Positions 43,208 through 55,486 of a stretch of 64,000 bases of DNA are shown piece after piece. Position numbers and translations under genes: made by a program. A model generated the notes under the pieces. That model searched no databases, was not told where the DNA came from, and saw only the letters and a program-made list of their open reading frames with translations. The stretch lies in NCBI RefSeq assembly GCF_021730395.1, contig NC_069366.1:62788001-62852000 (forward strand). The letters are read 5' to 3'. The DNA is from Mercenaria mercenaria. Taxonomy: Eukaryota > Mollusca > Bivalvia > Venerida > Veneridae. How positions within the stretch are numbered: the stretch's first letter is position 1; every line of letters starts with the position of its first letter.

Positions 43208-43649
43208 CAACTGGATCCAGTTGTTCGAAACTTTAACAGGCGATTGAGTTAACGGTCGATTGACTTTATCAGTAGATTTCGACAGTTTAGAAAACTTAGA
43301 AAATCAAATGCACTTGTTAAGGATTATAAACACTAAACCATCTTTACAGTAAAATTAAAACATCATACTAGTGTTTCCCACCCATCAAGACTAGTATCAT
43401 AAATAGAAATTTAACAGGCGGTTAGTTTAACAGCTTAATGCAGTGGTCGTGGGTTCGAGAATCATTGGGTCACGACCATGACTTTTCATATGACCCCAGT
43501 ACTAGTTTTCATAGGAAACGGACTCGAGAGTGGTTACAATAAGCTTAAACAGTTAAAGCTTTCATCAAAATCGAGCTAAAAGAAATTAGTATAAACTAAA
43601 CTAAACTAAATTACAGTCCGTTAAAGTTTCGAACAACTTGGCCCAGTTA
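43208..43649. mobile_element. MITE with CAACTGG ends
   Basis: Left end CAACTGGATCCAGTTGTTCG then AAACTTTAAC; the right end is its mirror (GTTAAAGTTTCGAACAACTT then GGCCCAGTT). The element is about 440 bp and non-coding. Target duplication is not clear. A short (AAAT)n run follows at 43775-43801. Confidence 0.7.
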
Positions 43650-44182
43650 GAAAGTAAAACAACTACATCATTCTTACAAGAAGGGCGCGATATAGTAAAA
43701 GGTATTCGTAGTCCTACGAGCATCTACGCACTAACTATATCCTGATAAACAAAGTAAACAAATAAAAAAGAACTAACTAAATAAATAAATAAATAAATAA
43801 CCTGGCTATCATCTTGAATCAACGAATCAACGTATCTGTCATCGTGTTTCGCCAACATGCAAACTCCTCACAAAAACTAATTGTTCAGCATGCAGTCCAA
43901 TTTTTAGTATTTTTGAGAAATCCATACTTAACTGTTTAGCATTAATTTTGTGATTGCAAATGACTCAAAGTGTTAATGAACGTTAAATCTTAGTAAATCC
44001 AGTATTTGAGTAAAACTGAATTTATACAAATAACCTGCATTCTTTCATATGCCCTACTGACAATTAAGCGCTAACAGTACAAAGATGATATTACTCTTAT
44101 AAAAACACGTTAATCCTAATTTCTATAGAACGCGTGGGAGAGTTTTCAATAATTGCAGTTTTTATGTCACGTGGTCTAAGTC

Positions 44183-44275
44183 GGATAGACAACTCGTGCC
44201 GTTGTCTACGGGATATATACAACTCGCTTTGCTCGTTGTATATATCCCGTAGACAACGGCACTCGTTGTCTATCC
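44183..44275. repeat. near-perfect 93-bp palindrome
   Basis: Arms of 41 nt (44183-44223 and 44235-44275) pair with only two mismatches around an 11-nt loop; the arms read GGATAGACAAC, then GCCGTTGTCTACGGGATATA. The small frames on both strands (44097-44288, 44134-44325) are shadows of the palindrome. Confidence 0.9.
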
Positions 44276-44495
44276 TATACGTAGTCACCGATACAGTTGA
44301 AATCGTGTATAAAAGTAAAGCGTAAAATCATTGTATCGTTCCCGTTATCCTCGTGCTTTTGGTAACATATACTTCATTGCTCGACGTTAGTCTTTGCTTC
44401 CCAAACGTTTCAATGCAAAATGCTTCATGATTTAAATATACTAGGAATTGCCAGCACCTGCGATAAACAAAGACACAAAATACATTTTGTTCATA

Positions 44496-44501
44496 TTTAT
44501 T
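44496..44501 (-). terminator. candidate polyadenylation signal of the coactosin gene
   Basis: TTTATT on the + strand is AATAAA on the - strand, about 1.1 kb past the coactosin stop codon. Other AT-rich sites exist, so this is a guess from position. Confidence 0.25.
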
Positions 44502-45576
44502 TTACAAGAAGTTTACAATTATACATGTAATACAAAAGTCACGTGCATAACATCATCATGCTAAATGAAAATTGCACTTTTGTAACATTGAGGTACACTC
44601 AACATGGAGTTTTAAGGTTGACAAAACAGATACATGTAATAATTTAAGTACAAATACAAATTTTTGTCATACTCGATTATCTTTTTTGTATAATAATCTT
44701 ATAAAGACCATTTTTTATCATATTCCTTGATAACCGCCTGCTTCAGCTTATTAGGCAAGACTATTTCAAAACATAATTATGTGCTCTGCTTGAAGACGAC
44801 TAGTATTCTTGAATGTTTGAAACGTGTGGAAGGTCTATGGTTTTTGCGCGTCGACATCATTTCCATATTTCATGTATCATTGTGTATTTCATATATTGTC
44901 AACTGAAGAAGCTTACTAAAGCAAAACACGTTTCGACAAGACTGTGTTGGTTTGTGAATTTACAATATCATGAAGGTCTATCACGTGATATCTGTTTGCG
45001 GGTCTTGCCTCCTATTCATTATGGATGATCTAAATATATAGGGCTGGGTATGAGAGCAAAACTGTACCTTTGGCACACTATAGAAGACTACTCTAAATAT
45101 TTGGAGCAGTTCCCGGAGTAGTGAAAGGAATATGGCTTGGATGAACAGCAAGCTTTGAACTTAATGAATAATTTGATGCATTTATGACTGGCCAAGTTTC
45201 CCGGATCATCCAAAAGACTTCCGGAAGTACTCAATGTAAATACCATGACGGTTTTGAAATATACATATACGGCTACATAAAAGGAATAGACTGATTTGAA
45301 AACAAATTTGAGCAACAGCGATTGTCTACTCTAGCTGGAAAAAATGGAAAAAAATATATGTGAAGTTGTGACTATGTCCAGGACTGAAATCTTCCTTTGC
45401 TCTTCAAACCACAGTTCTGACAATTCACAGGTAGTGAAATCACAAAATTTCTGTCAAATTTTATGCTTTGTTTTGTTCGTTAGAGAATGTTTGAAAAGAA
45501 ATATTTTGCAAACTGGATCAACGTCGAAATATGATTTAGATATGAATTGTAAAATATCCTATAGTGATGATGCTGA

Positions 45577-48500
45577 TCATTGGCCTGTACCGTAGTTAGC
45601 TCCCCCTGCTTTCATTACTGCGTTTTTAATGATGTCCTCTTTTACGTCATGTAAGTTATCGCATAACATTTCTACAGCAAAGTTCTGTGAAAAGAAGAAA
45701 ATACAGTGACAAAGAATGCATCGAATTCTTTTTTAGCTCGTCTGATTTTTTGAGAAAAAAAAATGATGAGTTATTGTCATCACTTGATCGGCATCGGCGT
45801 CGGGCGTTGCCTGGTTAAGTTTTATGTTTAGGTCAGCTTTTCTCTTAAATATCAAAAGTATTGCTTTGAAACTTGCAACACTTGTTCACCATTAATAACT
45901 GACCCTGTCAGATATCAGATTCCTTGGTTAAGTTTTATGGTGAGATCAACTTTTCTCATAAACTATCAAAGCTATTGCTTTGAAACTTGCAACACTTGTT
46001 CACCATCATACGCTGACCATGTACATTAAGAAACATAACTCTGTCCTGCTTTTTGCAAGAACTACGGCCTCTTTTGGACATAGAAGATCAGATTTCTTGG
46101 TTAAGTTTTATGTTTAGGCCAGCTTTTCTCATAAACTATCAAAAGTATTGCTTTGAAACTTGCAACACTTGTTCACCATCAATAGCTGACCCTGTACAGC
46201 AAGAGACATAACTCCATCCTGATTTTTGCAAGAATTATGGCCCCTTTTGGACTTAGAAAATATCAGATTTCTTGGTTAAGTTTTATGTTGAGATCAACTT
46301 TTCTCCTAAACTATCAAAGCTATTGCTTTAAAACTTGGAACACTTGTTCACCATCATAAGCTGAACCTGTACAGCAAGAAACATAACTCTGTCCTGCTTT
46401 TTGCAAGAATTATGGCCCCTTTTGAACTTAGAAAATATCAGATTTATTGGTTAAGTTTTATGTTTAGGTAAACTTTTCTCCTAAACCATCACAGCTATTG
46501 CTTTGAAACTTGCAACTGTTGTTCACCATCATAAGCTGACTCTGTACATCAAGAAACATAACTCCATCCTGCTTTTTGCAAGAATTATGGCCCTTTTTGG
46601 ACATAGAAAATCATGGGTAAGTCATTTTTTCTATTATACAAAAAAAAATCAGACGAGTGTTAGCATCCGCAAGGCGGTGCTCTTGTTTCAGTGTATGTGC
46701 CAACTGTCCGAATATTTTAATAAGCAGTATAATTCGTAAAGTTTACATGTTTGTATTTTACAAAATCCGTTTAAGATAGGTGTTAAATGCAAATCGTCTT
46801 TTTTATCATTAACAAAGACCTTGTCTACCCCAAGGCTTTATATTTTTTGAAATAATAAGTATATATTTTTTTACCTACCATTACCATTTTTAGAAAAAAA
46901 AATATCCTTTTTACTTACCCTTATTTTTATTTTTTTAGAATTTCAAGAGTGAGTGAAAGTTTTTCAGTTTACTAGCAGGCGAACTGGAATGGTTAAAGTA
47001 ATATTACATATAAAGCTTGTAATATTACATATAAAGCTTGTAATATTACATATAAAGCTTGAGCAGTTAATATACGTACAGAAAAGACTTGTTTTACAGA
47101 TGCTTTTTCTGTGCTCATTTTTGCCTTCTTCATTGCAGACACGCTTGGACCAACCCAGGTAATGAGGGCAAACTTCATTCTTTTACTCAATTCGTCTCCG
47201 GTCTGTACTCTAAGATATGCGTACACTCGTTCATCGTCTGAAATAAATCAAGATATGTGGAAGGACGGCAACGCTCGACAATTCAACACCCTTGTATAGG
47301 CAGTTAAAAGAATGAATACCAAAGTCGGAAAAGGGGTGTTAAAAGAATAAATACCAAAGTCGAAAAGGGGGTGTAATTTTGTAAAAACTCAAAAGTAGAG
47401 TTATGGAATCTGTTCAATGCATGTCCGATCCTCTCCATTCCCATTTCTTGGTACTGAGATACCAGGTTGTAAGCCTACATAAAAATAACTAAAAATTGCT
47501 CATACGATAAAAGGGCATAATTAAAAAAAAAACGCAGAGTTTTGGAACCTGTGTACTGCATATCAGTTCGTCACAGAATGTCGTCACCGTATTTCCACAA
47601 ATGCCGTAACTAGCTTTTTGATAGTTTAGGAAAACATCGTTTAAAGATATGAGTGTAAATGACTATTACAGTCTTGCTGAACTAAAATATAACCACAGGG
47701 TCACAAAGAGGTTACACAGACGTACCTAATGACACTAAAAGCTCAATTTTGCACACAAAAAATGGATTTAGGGCATCGTGGAAAAAAGTCGACGATGTGT
47801 GTTAGGTTTTAATCCACTCCCCAAAGTAGTAACTACGGCTGACATGCAAAACATTAGCAAATGCGGACACCGAAACCGAATAGTGCAAAAGTGGAATAGC
47901 TACCTAATCTACGTACAAAATTGGGATGCCGACGCCGATGAGTGAATAAGTGCAATTGCTCTACCTATTCTTTGAATAGTTGAGCTAAAAAGGGGAAGGT
48001 CCCAGCTATCATGGCTGTAAATCGAGTAACTTTAGAACTCAGAAATTCGAGAATATTACTGTAGCTTGCGAAATGACGACAAAATACAAATTCCGTCGCG
48101 TAAGTTTATTTATCTGTTTTATCATAAGATGCAATAGTTTTGCTCTATTGAAAAGTTTTGTTTAGGAGCAACTCGTTTTTACTAGCTTATGGTAAGGCCC
48201 TTCACCATTGCAGTTAAGTAATGAAACGGGAACGGTCACTAAACGACGAATACATATTTTACTTCTGCTTAATCGGTCGGGGCTTTACTGAGCAAAGTTT
48301 GTTAGATGAACGTACATTTACCCTTTTTTTTTCAATCTTGTATTTTCGATCAAGTTTGTCAAGGATACGATTTATTGAACGACCCTCATCGTTATAATAA
48401 TAATTTAATCATTATTTTATCTATCAAGTTGCACGTTGAACTCATATCCTGCTTACTGTTTGATGAAATGTCAAGATAGTCCTTTTGATAGACAAAAGGG

Positions 48501-51500
48501 CCTTGTTCAAATCATTTATACCACTGTGACATATCAAGCTTACTTTCTCATGTGAGTTTTTTTTTATCAACTGTGACATGCCATTGTACAATATTTCGTA
48601 TTTCCTGGTTTAAATACTCGGATTAGTTATTTTGTTCGCCGACATTTTTAAACATAGGCTTACATGTACCCGTATAAATCAATAATACCAATCAGCTTTT
48701 TGATGCAACTAACACATAACTGTATCGAAATCTCCACTTTCGTTACATTTCTGACGCTGGCAGCAAAGGTGAAAGAAACCATTTACACCACAAATACAGT
48801 CAAACTTGCTGTAAACAGAGATCACCTGGCCATTCACACCACAAATACAGCCAAACTTGCTGTGAACAGAGATAACCTGACCGTTCACACCGCAAATACA
48901 GTCAAACTTGATGACCGTTCACACCACAAATACAGTCAAACTTGCTGACAGTTCACACCACAAATACAGCCAAACTTGCTGACCGTTCACATCACAAATA
49001 CAGTCAAACTTGCTGCGAAAAGTGATCACAGGACCGTTCACACCACGACTACAGTCAAACTTGCTGTGAACAGTGAACACATGGCCGTTCACACCACAAA
49101 TACAGTCAAACTGGCAGCGAACAGAGATCACATGGCCGTTTACACCACGACTACAGTCAAATTTGCTGTGAACAGAGACCACATAGCCGTTCACACCACG
49201 ACTACAGTCAAACTTGCTGTGAACAGAGATCACATGGCCGTTCAGACCACAACTTCAGTCAAACTTGCTGTGAACAGAGACCACATGGCCGTTCACGCCA
49301 CGACTACAGTCAAACTTACTGTGAACAGAGACCACATGGCTGTTCACACCACGAATGCAGCTATTATTGCTGTGAACAGAGATCACCTGGCTGTAAAGGC
49401 CAGCTAGTTTTATTTCCGATATGTTTTCTAGCCTGTAAATAAAGACACTTTTTGGTCTTACCAAGTATGGTATGTATATAAAGGTTTGACTGTAAACAGA
49501 ACCATTTACATTTTTTGTATAGATTATCCTAAAACTCATGCAGCGGCGGAACGACAGTTTCAGTCATAAAGATGTTAGGACGGAGGTCACAACTCCGTTG
49601 CTGCCACGGCTGCATCTACTACTGGCTATTCTAGACGAAACTGATTCTCATATTAACCTATAGCTGAATTCCTTAACAATCGACCCCGAGAATGCAGCCA
49701 ATGTTCTTTTGTGATGGTACTTGTTTAGGACACTATGATCTTCATTTGGCTTGTGTGTATAGCCTTATTTTGCAACATGAATTTCAAGCATTTTCTCGAT
49801 ACACATTTTTTTTTCAACAGCAATGCGGTTCTTTACCGGCGAACCGCTGACCTAGACAGTGCTCCTGAATTCCGTACAGAATCAGGTCTCCGCAAATAGC
49901 TCACAATTTTCCCGTTTGAATGAAAAATGACTTGAGTTTAGACGTACATTACTCTGTCAAACCATAAGAAAAAGCCACGTGACCTACCTCACCTAAATCG
50001 AACTTGCGCCCTCCAGATTAGAAATGTACCCAGTTACCCGAGCAAACAGGGTGCGCTCTGTGTCATTTGTGAATCATATAAACCTGTGCCTTTAGCATAA
50101 ACATATTTGCTGTTTACAATTTTACATACAATGAAAAAGAGTTAATTTTAACGGTCAAAACAGTCTTGTACACAATGTATTAAGTAACACCATAAACCTG
50201 ACCACCTTCAGACATATATACCACGTAACAGCCGATGTCCCTGCGGTCAATTATTACCAAACTATCTATACAAGTTAAACCGAGACATGTAATTCAACCC
50301 TTAATTGCATTTACGTTATTCAAATGTTAAACTTTAAATACGTTTGTTAAAACGCTTAATTTTAAGCACGTTTATAGACCAGTGTTTTCTTCCTGTTTTT
50401 GAACACCTGCATGCAATTTAAATGCAATTATTACAAATATATTTACGTTACCAAACGTTTACATGGACTTATACATGCAGCTTATTTTTGTACAATTTAT
50501 GATTGCATGAATGATTAAGAAAACATTCAATAAACTTTATATCCGTACAATTGGAGTGGTAAAGATATAGATCAATGGAACATATCTCCCGGAAAATATC
50601 ACAATTTCAATTTTTAACTCAGATAGTAATGCATATAAACTAGCAAAATGATACATCAACATTCCAGTCAGTATGTTTGAAAATAATCTGTCTTAGTAAA
50701 GCTAAATCTGAACTATTTTACGTACAGTCATACCTGTCTATAATGACCAGATTTGGGAAATGAAAAATGTAGCCATCGCTGACAGGTGATTTCTCAAAGC
50801 AGGTAAATTTACTCTACAGTATAACTCACATTAGGGAAGGACAAAACGTGGTCCCTTAACATAAGTGGTCTCTTAAAACAACAAAATGTGTTCTTTAACG
50901 ACACAAAAGGGGACTAAAGATTTAATGCAAGTGGTCTCTTAATAGACGTGGTCTTTCGAGCAAATTTGACTGTATTTTGGCTGAACGAGAAGACAAAATA
51001 GTGGCCTTTTAAGCAAGTTTTATATTTGTGTCCTATATTTAAAGGTGGCCTTTAGCACAGGTTTGATTCAATTTAGAATATATCAACCCTGTATATAAAG
51101 ACCTCGCTGGATAAATCCAAACACTGGTCAGGTTACCTTGTAACTGTTACTCGCGGTCTTCGTAGTCTCACAGAACGCAAAATTAATAGAAACTCAGTTG
51201 TTTGAACCTCTCCCTAATTATTTGAACTTCTATTTAATTCAATTAATGTTCCTTAAATATCGTTCGTACCGAGTATAAAAATAAAAGGTCCATATTATTT
51301 GCAGAGTGCAATAACCAGTATCAAGAGGGGTTAAAATCTATTTAACCGTTTTTGAAATCTTTTATGGATTGGTCTTCGGAACTTAAAAGAATATTCCCTC
51401 CTAGGAGTGGTCAAATTAGGGTCTTACATGCCCATCAGCCATTCTAAGTCAGAAATCCAAACAAGAACAGACATTGAAAAAGGAAGGGACAACAAAAATC

Positions 51501-54500
51501 TATATTTTGCATTTATGCATTCTCGCATACCAGAGTCTATCATAGTTCGTCTCGGGTACCATGTCGAACATCTGATGAATGAGAATGGCGTTTGTAATAC
51601 TAACCACCAAAGTTTGCTTTTAGTTCATCGAAATCTACTCCTATACTGTGCAGGGAGAGGCTATTACTTTCATTATACTTCAAGCAGCACCTGAAACATA
51701 GAATATCAAACTGGTTTTAGTAAAAAGTCGCCCATACTTCATCTCAGTGTTGTTATACTGAATACTGCTTAAGCCGGTGCTAGGGGGCATGGGCAGTGTT
51801 GCATTTTCCATTACTGCTCATGAACACACTTAACCAAACCGAGTACGCAATTTTCACTGTCTGCCTTTTTCTCGGTGCTTCCGAGCAAAGAAGTATAAAA
51901 TACATTTATTTTTATAGCCCTTGGTTCCGAGGGATCTACTTTTCAGATTCTATTTTTAGTTATTTTCATCTTCGTATCCAAATTGTATCTATGCACGAGT
52001 AGAGATGGTTGATTACTGGGGGTCAAGGTTCACAAAATAGGGGCCTGCAGACCTGGTTGATAAGTAGAATGTTTAACGTTTGACCCCGTCTTTCCGATCA
52101 TTTGTGAATTTTCGTGGATTATTTTCTAAAACAAGGCATACCTAGTTTAAAATGATCATTTTAATAGACCCTTACCTAAAGACGCTTCAATAAATTTATA
52201 GCTTTTATTAGCTTTATTGTATCAAAAGAATGCAAATGCGCAATGTCAACAAGTGTCGACCACTTAGATGTCAAGTACTTTAATTAAGTACTTAAAATAT
52301 TTTTGTAACACGTTATAAGATTTTCTGTCGACTAAATAGCATTGCGTAGAGATTAACTAAAAATTAATTTTGATCGCTTTTAAAAAGTCTGGAGAAAGAA
52401 AGTTAAGCTATATTTGAACCTTATAATGACACTCGAGATTGTCGAAACACAACGCTCTGAAATTAAAGAAAAGATCATTTCGGCTAAACGTTCAAATACT
52501 AGAATTACCCTCCCCCCCCCCCCCCCCCCAAAAAAAAAACCACCAACAACAACAAAAAAAAAAAAACGAACAAACTATACATGAACTTTACCGAGAAACG
52601 ACCTACATGTATTTACCGGAAATATAAATTGTGAAGTGGTTTGGGCTGATGTTTGAGAGCCATAGGGTTGTCGATGGCGAGCAAACAATCTCTCAAGGAC
52701 GGACTTCCCGTACCAGCGCGCTGTTTCACCGAAAACTTAGTTTCACAAAAATAAACTTCTGAACTAACGTAGCGAAACTAGCTGTTACGATAGACTCCAT
52801 AATTATGTTAATATACTGAGAAAATCTGAGTATGGAGACAAGTCTCAAATGGCCAGCGTGAAATTGGTTGACTCTGACCCCCGGGCCACCTTGTTCTGGC
52901 CAATGACAAAACTGCAATCTGATTAGACTAGTTCTCGAACTCAATGCCTGACCCTGATCATGCTGGACACGACTGAGTACCTGTGCGACCAGTGTAGATC
53001 ATGATCAGCTTGCACAGCCGTGCAGTCTGATCATGATCTGCACTGTTCGCCATTCAGTCAATATCTTTTTGGTAAGCATTCCTTTTAAAAGTTAATGGTA
53101 CTGTTCAAATTGAAAGATGGACAAGTTCATTATGGAAATGTAGCAGGGTAAGGGTTATAACTAGTCGGAGCATGCGTTTATAACTATCAATTGAACTTTA
53201 TAGCATGACTTTAAAATCATGATAAAATCTCCTTTGGGTGTTTAGACAGGCCAGGGTGTAAAAACAATGTGTTTGCGGTCCCTCTCTTTTTAACAAAAAA
53301 AAGTTGTTTTAAGCCTTCATATATGCTGTGGTTCTCTTTACTATGCATGTAATAAATCTTAAAATAGTTTCAAAGCAGTGCTTAGTTCCATATAATACCT
53401 TTTCTTCGTACATAAAATACATCTATTAATACCTAGGCTATACAAAAGCATACATGTATATTTTCTTTCTAGCTTTATCAGTTTCTTAGTAAATTAACTT
53501 TCCCGTGCAACAGACACTAAACAACAACGTTAGTATTTCCGGCGACGTTTTACAGAGAGTGCACTGTATAATGAAATGATCAACAGAATTTTTATATGAA
53601 TGCATATAACTATTTAGATCTATAATGCTTTACATGACAAATCAAATTCCCAAGTTTCTGGACATTCTGCATATGTCGTCTGCTCGTAACATCATGTGTG
53701 GAAGGTCAGTGGCTCTATGAAGTTCTCAACCCGTGTCTTAGGGCATCCAAGGTCTTCTTCCATCATCAAAGCTTGAAATTCGGCATACATAGGCCTGCAT
53801 CCAGGAATTTCGAGCGCGAAAGTTTTATCGGCGGGACGCATATGTAAGGAAGCGGGTACCCCATTCCTGCGAGTGGGTTCAGGGTAGTCTAACCCTAAAG
53901 TGTTTGAAATATAGATGTAAAATGGTGGTTTCTGGTGCAATTTCGGGGCCCAAATCAGAAAAAAAAACTGATATTCCTTTTCCAGAATAGTTGGGCGCAA
54001 CTTTGATGATTTCCCCCCCCCACCCCCAAACGCTACCCACGCACGTTAATTAAACATTACGAAACCTTGTTAAAACGTGGTTTCCAAAGTCTCTTACACT
54101 TCATCTCTATTTATTGCACAGCAAGTTTATAATAAAACCATGGTTATACCTGTTTATTCATGAAAAAAGTTTTATTTTACAGGTTCAAGAAAATAAAACG
54201 AAATTTTATCGTGCTATCGATCCTAGGCCTGCATGAACTATGACGCATCGGATGTACATGTACCGCGCTCCGACATGTACAAAACTGTCGTAATGTACAT
54301 GTATACTCTCATTGTCACGCAAGGAAATTCATATTCATTTCATTGTGTGACTTGTACAGAACACAATGACAAAAATTAGTCTCTCATTTACACCAGTCAG
54401 CGTTTAAAAACATCCGTCTTTCGTGCATGTATATAATTTGGGGGCGTGGCGCTTTCGGTATTACTTTTTAAATCGATAAAAAAGGGCTTAATGAAAGAAT

Positions 54501-54707
54501 TTATACCAAATTTGTTTTTCTTGTCATTTTCTATAGAAGTGTCAAAATTTGTACAAGAATCAGTTCGTAAGTGTATAATACATAAAAAAGTTATAATACT
54601 AGAAAGAAAAAGTCTAAAAAATGCACATACCAGTTTGTTTCCGAGTTATCGTCTCTCACATCATTATAAGCCTCACAAATAGCATCTCTGTCCTCCATTT
54701 TAGCCAT
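45577..54707 (-). CDS. COTL1: coactosin-like actin-binding protein (one exon not found)
   Basis: Exon 1 is 54707-54631 (start ATG 54707-54705; AYNDVRDDNSETN, then a split codon TG). A later exon, 47237-47080, encodes DDERVYAYLRVQTGDELSKR, then MKFALITWVGPSVSAMKKAK and VKQVFS. The last exon, 45684-45577, encodes NFAVEMLCDNLHDVKEDII and ends KAGGANYGTGQ with TGA at 45579-45577. The order matches human coactosin-like protein (VRDDGSAVIW; SKRSKFALITW; GGANYDAQTE), a single ADF-homology domain that binds F-actin in the cytoplasm. The Lys of KFALITW corresponds to human Lys75, needed for F-actin binding. The expected exon of about 80 nt (VTFKYDG..IVPGEQG region), entering in phase 2 and leaving in phase 1, was not found between 47240 and 54630. 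All exons seen have good splice sites and no breaks. Confidence 0.9.
45729..46688 (+). mobile_element. Helitron-like element in the last coactosin intron
   Basis: Starts TTTTTAGCTCGTCTGATTTT, ends AAAATCAGACGAGTGTTAGC, the hairpin GCATCCGCAAGGCGGTGC, then TCTTGTTT. About five units of about 175 bp (TTGCTTTGAAACTTGCAACA, GTTCACCATCATAAGCTGA, CTTGGTTAAGTTTTATG). It starts 44 bp from the coactosin terminal exon. Confidence 0.78.
46998..47060 (+). repeat. 21-bp tandem repeat, three perfect units
   Basis: Unit GTAATATTACATATAAAGCT plus T, three identical copies. The array lies 19 bp downstream (on the - strand) of the donor of coactosin exon 47237-47080. Confidence 0.9.
47395..47993 (-). mobile_element. 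Helitron-like element, reverse orientation, in a coactosin intron
   Basis: On the - strand it begins TTTTAGCTCAACTATTCAAAG, the same start as the family at 20163-22785, followed by GGCGTCGGCATCCC-like sequence and units with GGTATCTCAGTACCAAG and TTATGCCCTTTTATC. The distal end is unclear. Confidence 0.55.
48755..49407 (+). repeat. 51-bp minisatellite, about 12 units
   Basis: Each unit reads GGCCGTTCACACCACGACTA, CAGTCAAACTTGCTGTGAAC, AGAGATCACAT. The period is 17 codons, so both strands stay open (17-residue repeat containing TTTVKLAVNRDHMAVH on +, CSRGVNGHVISVHSKFD on -). The first units are shortened. There is no start context, splice site or domain, so it is not called a gene. Confidence 0.9.
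49410..50720. other. coactosin intron DNA, no recognised feature
   Basis: No frame above 60 codons, no clear repeat and no exon-like segment was found on either strand. Confidence 0.4.
50723..51075. mobile_element. MITE with ACAGTCA-ACCTG ends
   Basis: The left end TACAGTCATACCTGTCTATA and a right end ending AGCACAGGTTTGATTC are inverted relatives. An internal copy of the end (AAATTTGACTGTA near 50967) suggests internal duplication. Interior repeats GTGGTC.CTTAA are typical of this MITE style. The right border is approximate. Confidence 0.5.
51076..52945. other. coactosin intron DNA with a poly-C/poly-A tract
   Basis: Contains a C-run followed by A-rich sequence at 52509-52565. Frames such as 51407-51694 (+) have no recognised domain and no supporting splice context. 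Confidence 0.4.
52946..53165. mobile_element. MITE of the CTGCTGGC/AACCTTTA group, divergent copy
   Basis: It shares GACCAGTGTAGATCATGATC, CTGCACTGTTCGCCATTCAG, and the tail AATGTAGCAGGGTAAGGGTT with the copies at 23915 and 62312. Confidence 0.6.
53692..54000 (-). CDS. unassigned ORF in coactosin intron 1
   Basis: A 102-codon frame on the - strand whose last 62 codons (LDYPEPTRRNGVPASLHMRP, FALEIPGCRPMYAEFQALM, stop at 53692) are GC-richer and more protein-like than nearby DNA. A CACTTTAG acceptor precedes this part. Its frame does not fit the phase-2 donor of coactosin exon 1, so it is not the missing coactosin exon. It could be a last exon of an unknown nested gene, a decayed repeat, or chance. 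Confidence 0.22.
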   Translation of the reverse strand: MRPTILEKEYQFFFLIWAPKLHQKPPFYIYISNTLGLDYPEPTRRNGVPASLHMRPADKTFALEIPGCRPMYAEFQALMMEEDLGCPKTRVENFIEPLTFHT

Positions 54708-55486
54708 TTTTGAAAATGAGATTTTTTACACTTTCTTGTTAAACCAAATTAAGGGAAATTAGTAACTTTACGTCCAGCTCTCGCCGATCTCTCTTTCACT
54801 TCCGTACTTATAACAATGTGTCATCCAATATATACAATTATCAGGGGTCGATCAAAAAGTTTAACACTATGACTATGATTTTGTCAGTAACAACAAATCC
54901 GTTTAGAGATTCACTTAATATATAGTTTACATATAATGTTATGTAATGGAGTTTATAATATACAATATATAGACATTGTTAGAAAATAAACTGACGCATG
55001 GTTAAACATTTTATTCAGTTTATGTGTTAAATTTGGTCGAGTTAAACGTTATTTGGGTTCAGGACTGAGGTGATAGCTTTGCGAAAATCGACAGTATTAG
55101 TGAGAATCATCCCCATGTATGTCAACTAGAATGTTCCTTGGTTGTTTGTTACTTCATTCGACCACACCATGTATTCTCTCTATTGCAATAGCGACGCAGT
55201 CTAATGGAAACTGTAAGGCCTAAATCAATCGCCAGCTCGAGCAGAGCCTTTCAAATGTAAGTAGGGAACCCTTGTGAAAAAGTTGCTACATTTCGACAAG
55301 AACTTTGGGTAGGCGTAGCCAGCTGAATCAAACTGTAGAAGTCAGCATACAGTTGTCAAAGTTTGGTCGCAGTTCATCAATTGAATCATAAGTTAAGAAG
55401 TTGAAGTAGGAAAATATATGGACACTGAAGACTTTTTACCTCAATACGCACAAAAATACGGAAAGACACCAAACAAGTCTTTAAAA

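Noticed and set aside
49255-49539. - strand frame with repeated GVNGHVVSVHSKFD
   Set aside because: Reverse reading of the 51-bp minisatellite.
54446-54682. 78-codon + strand frame
   Set aside because: It overlaps coactosin exon 1 on the opposite strand, has no recognisable domain, and is AT-rich Lys/Phe/Ser sequence.
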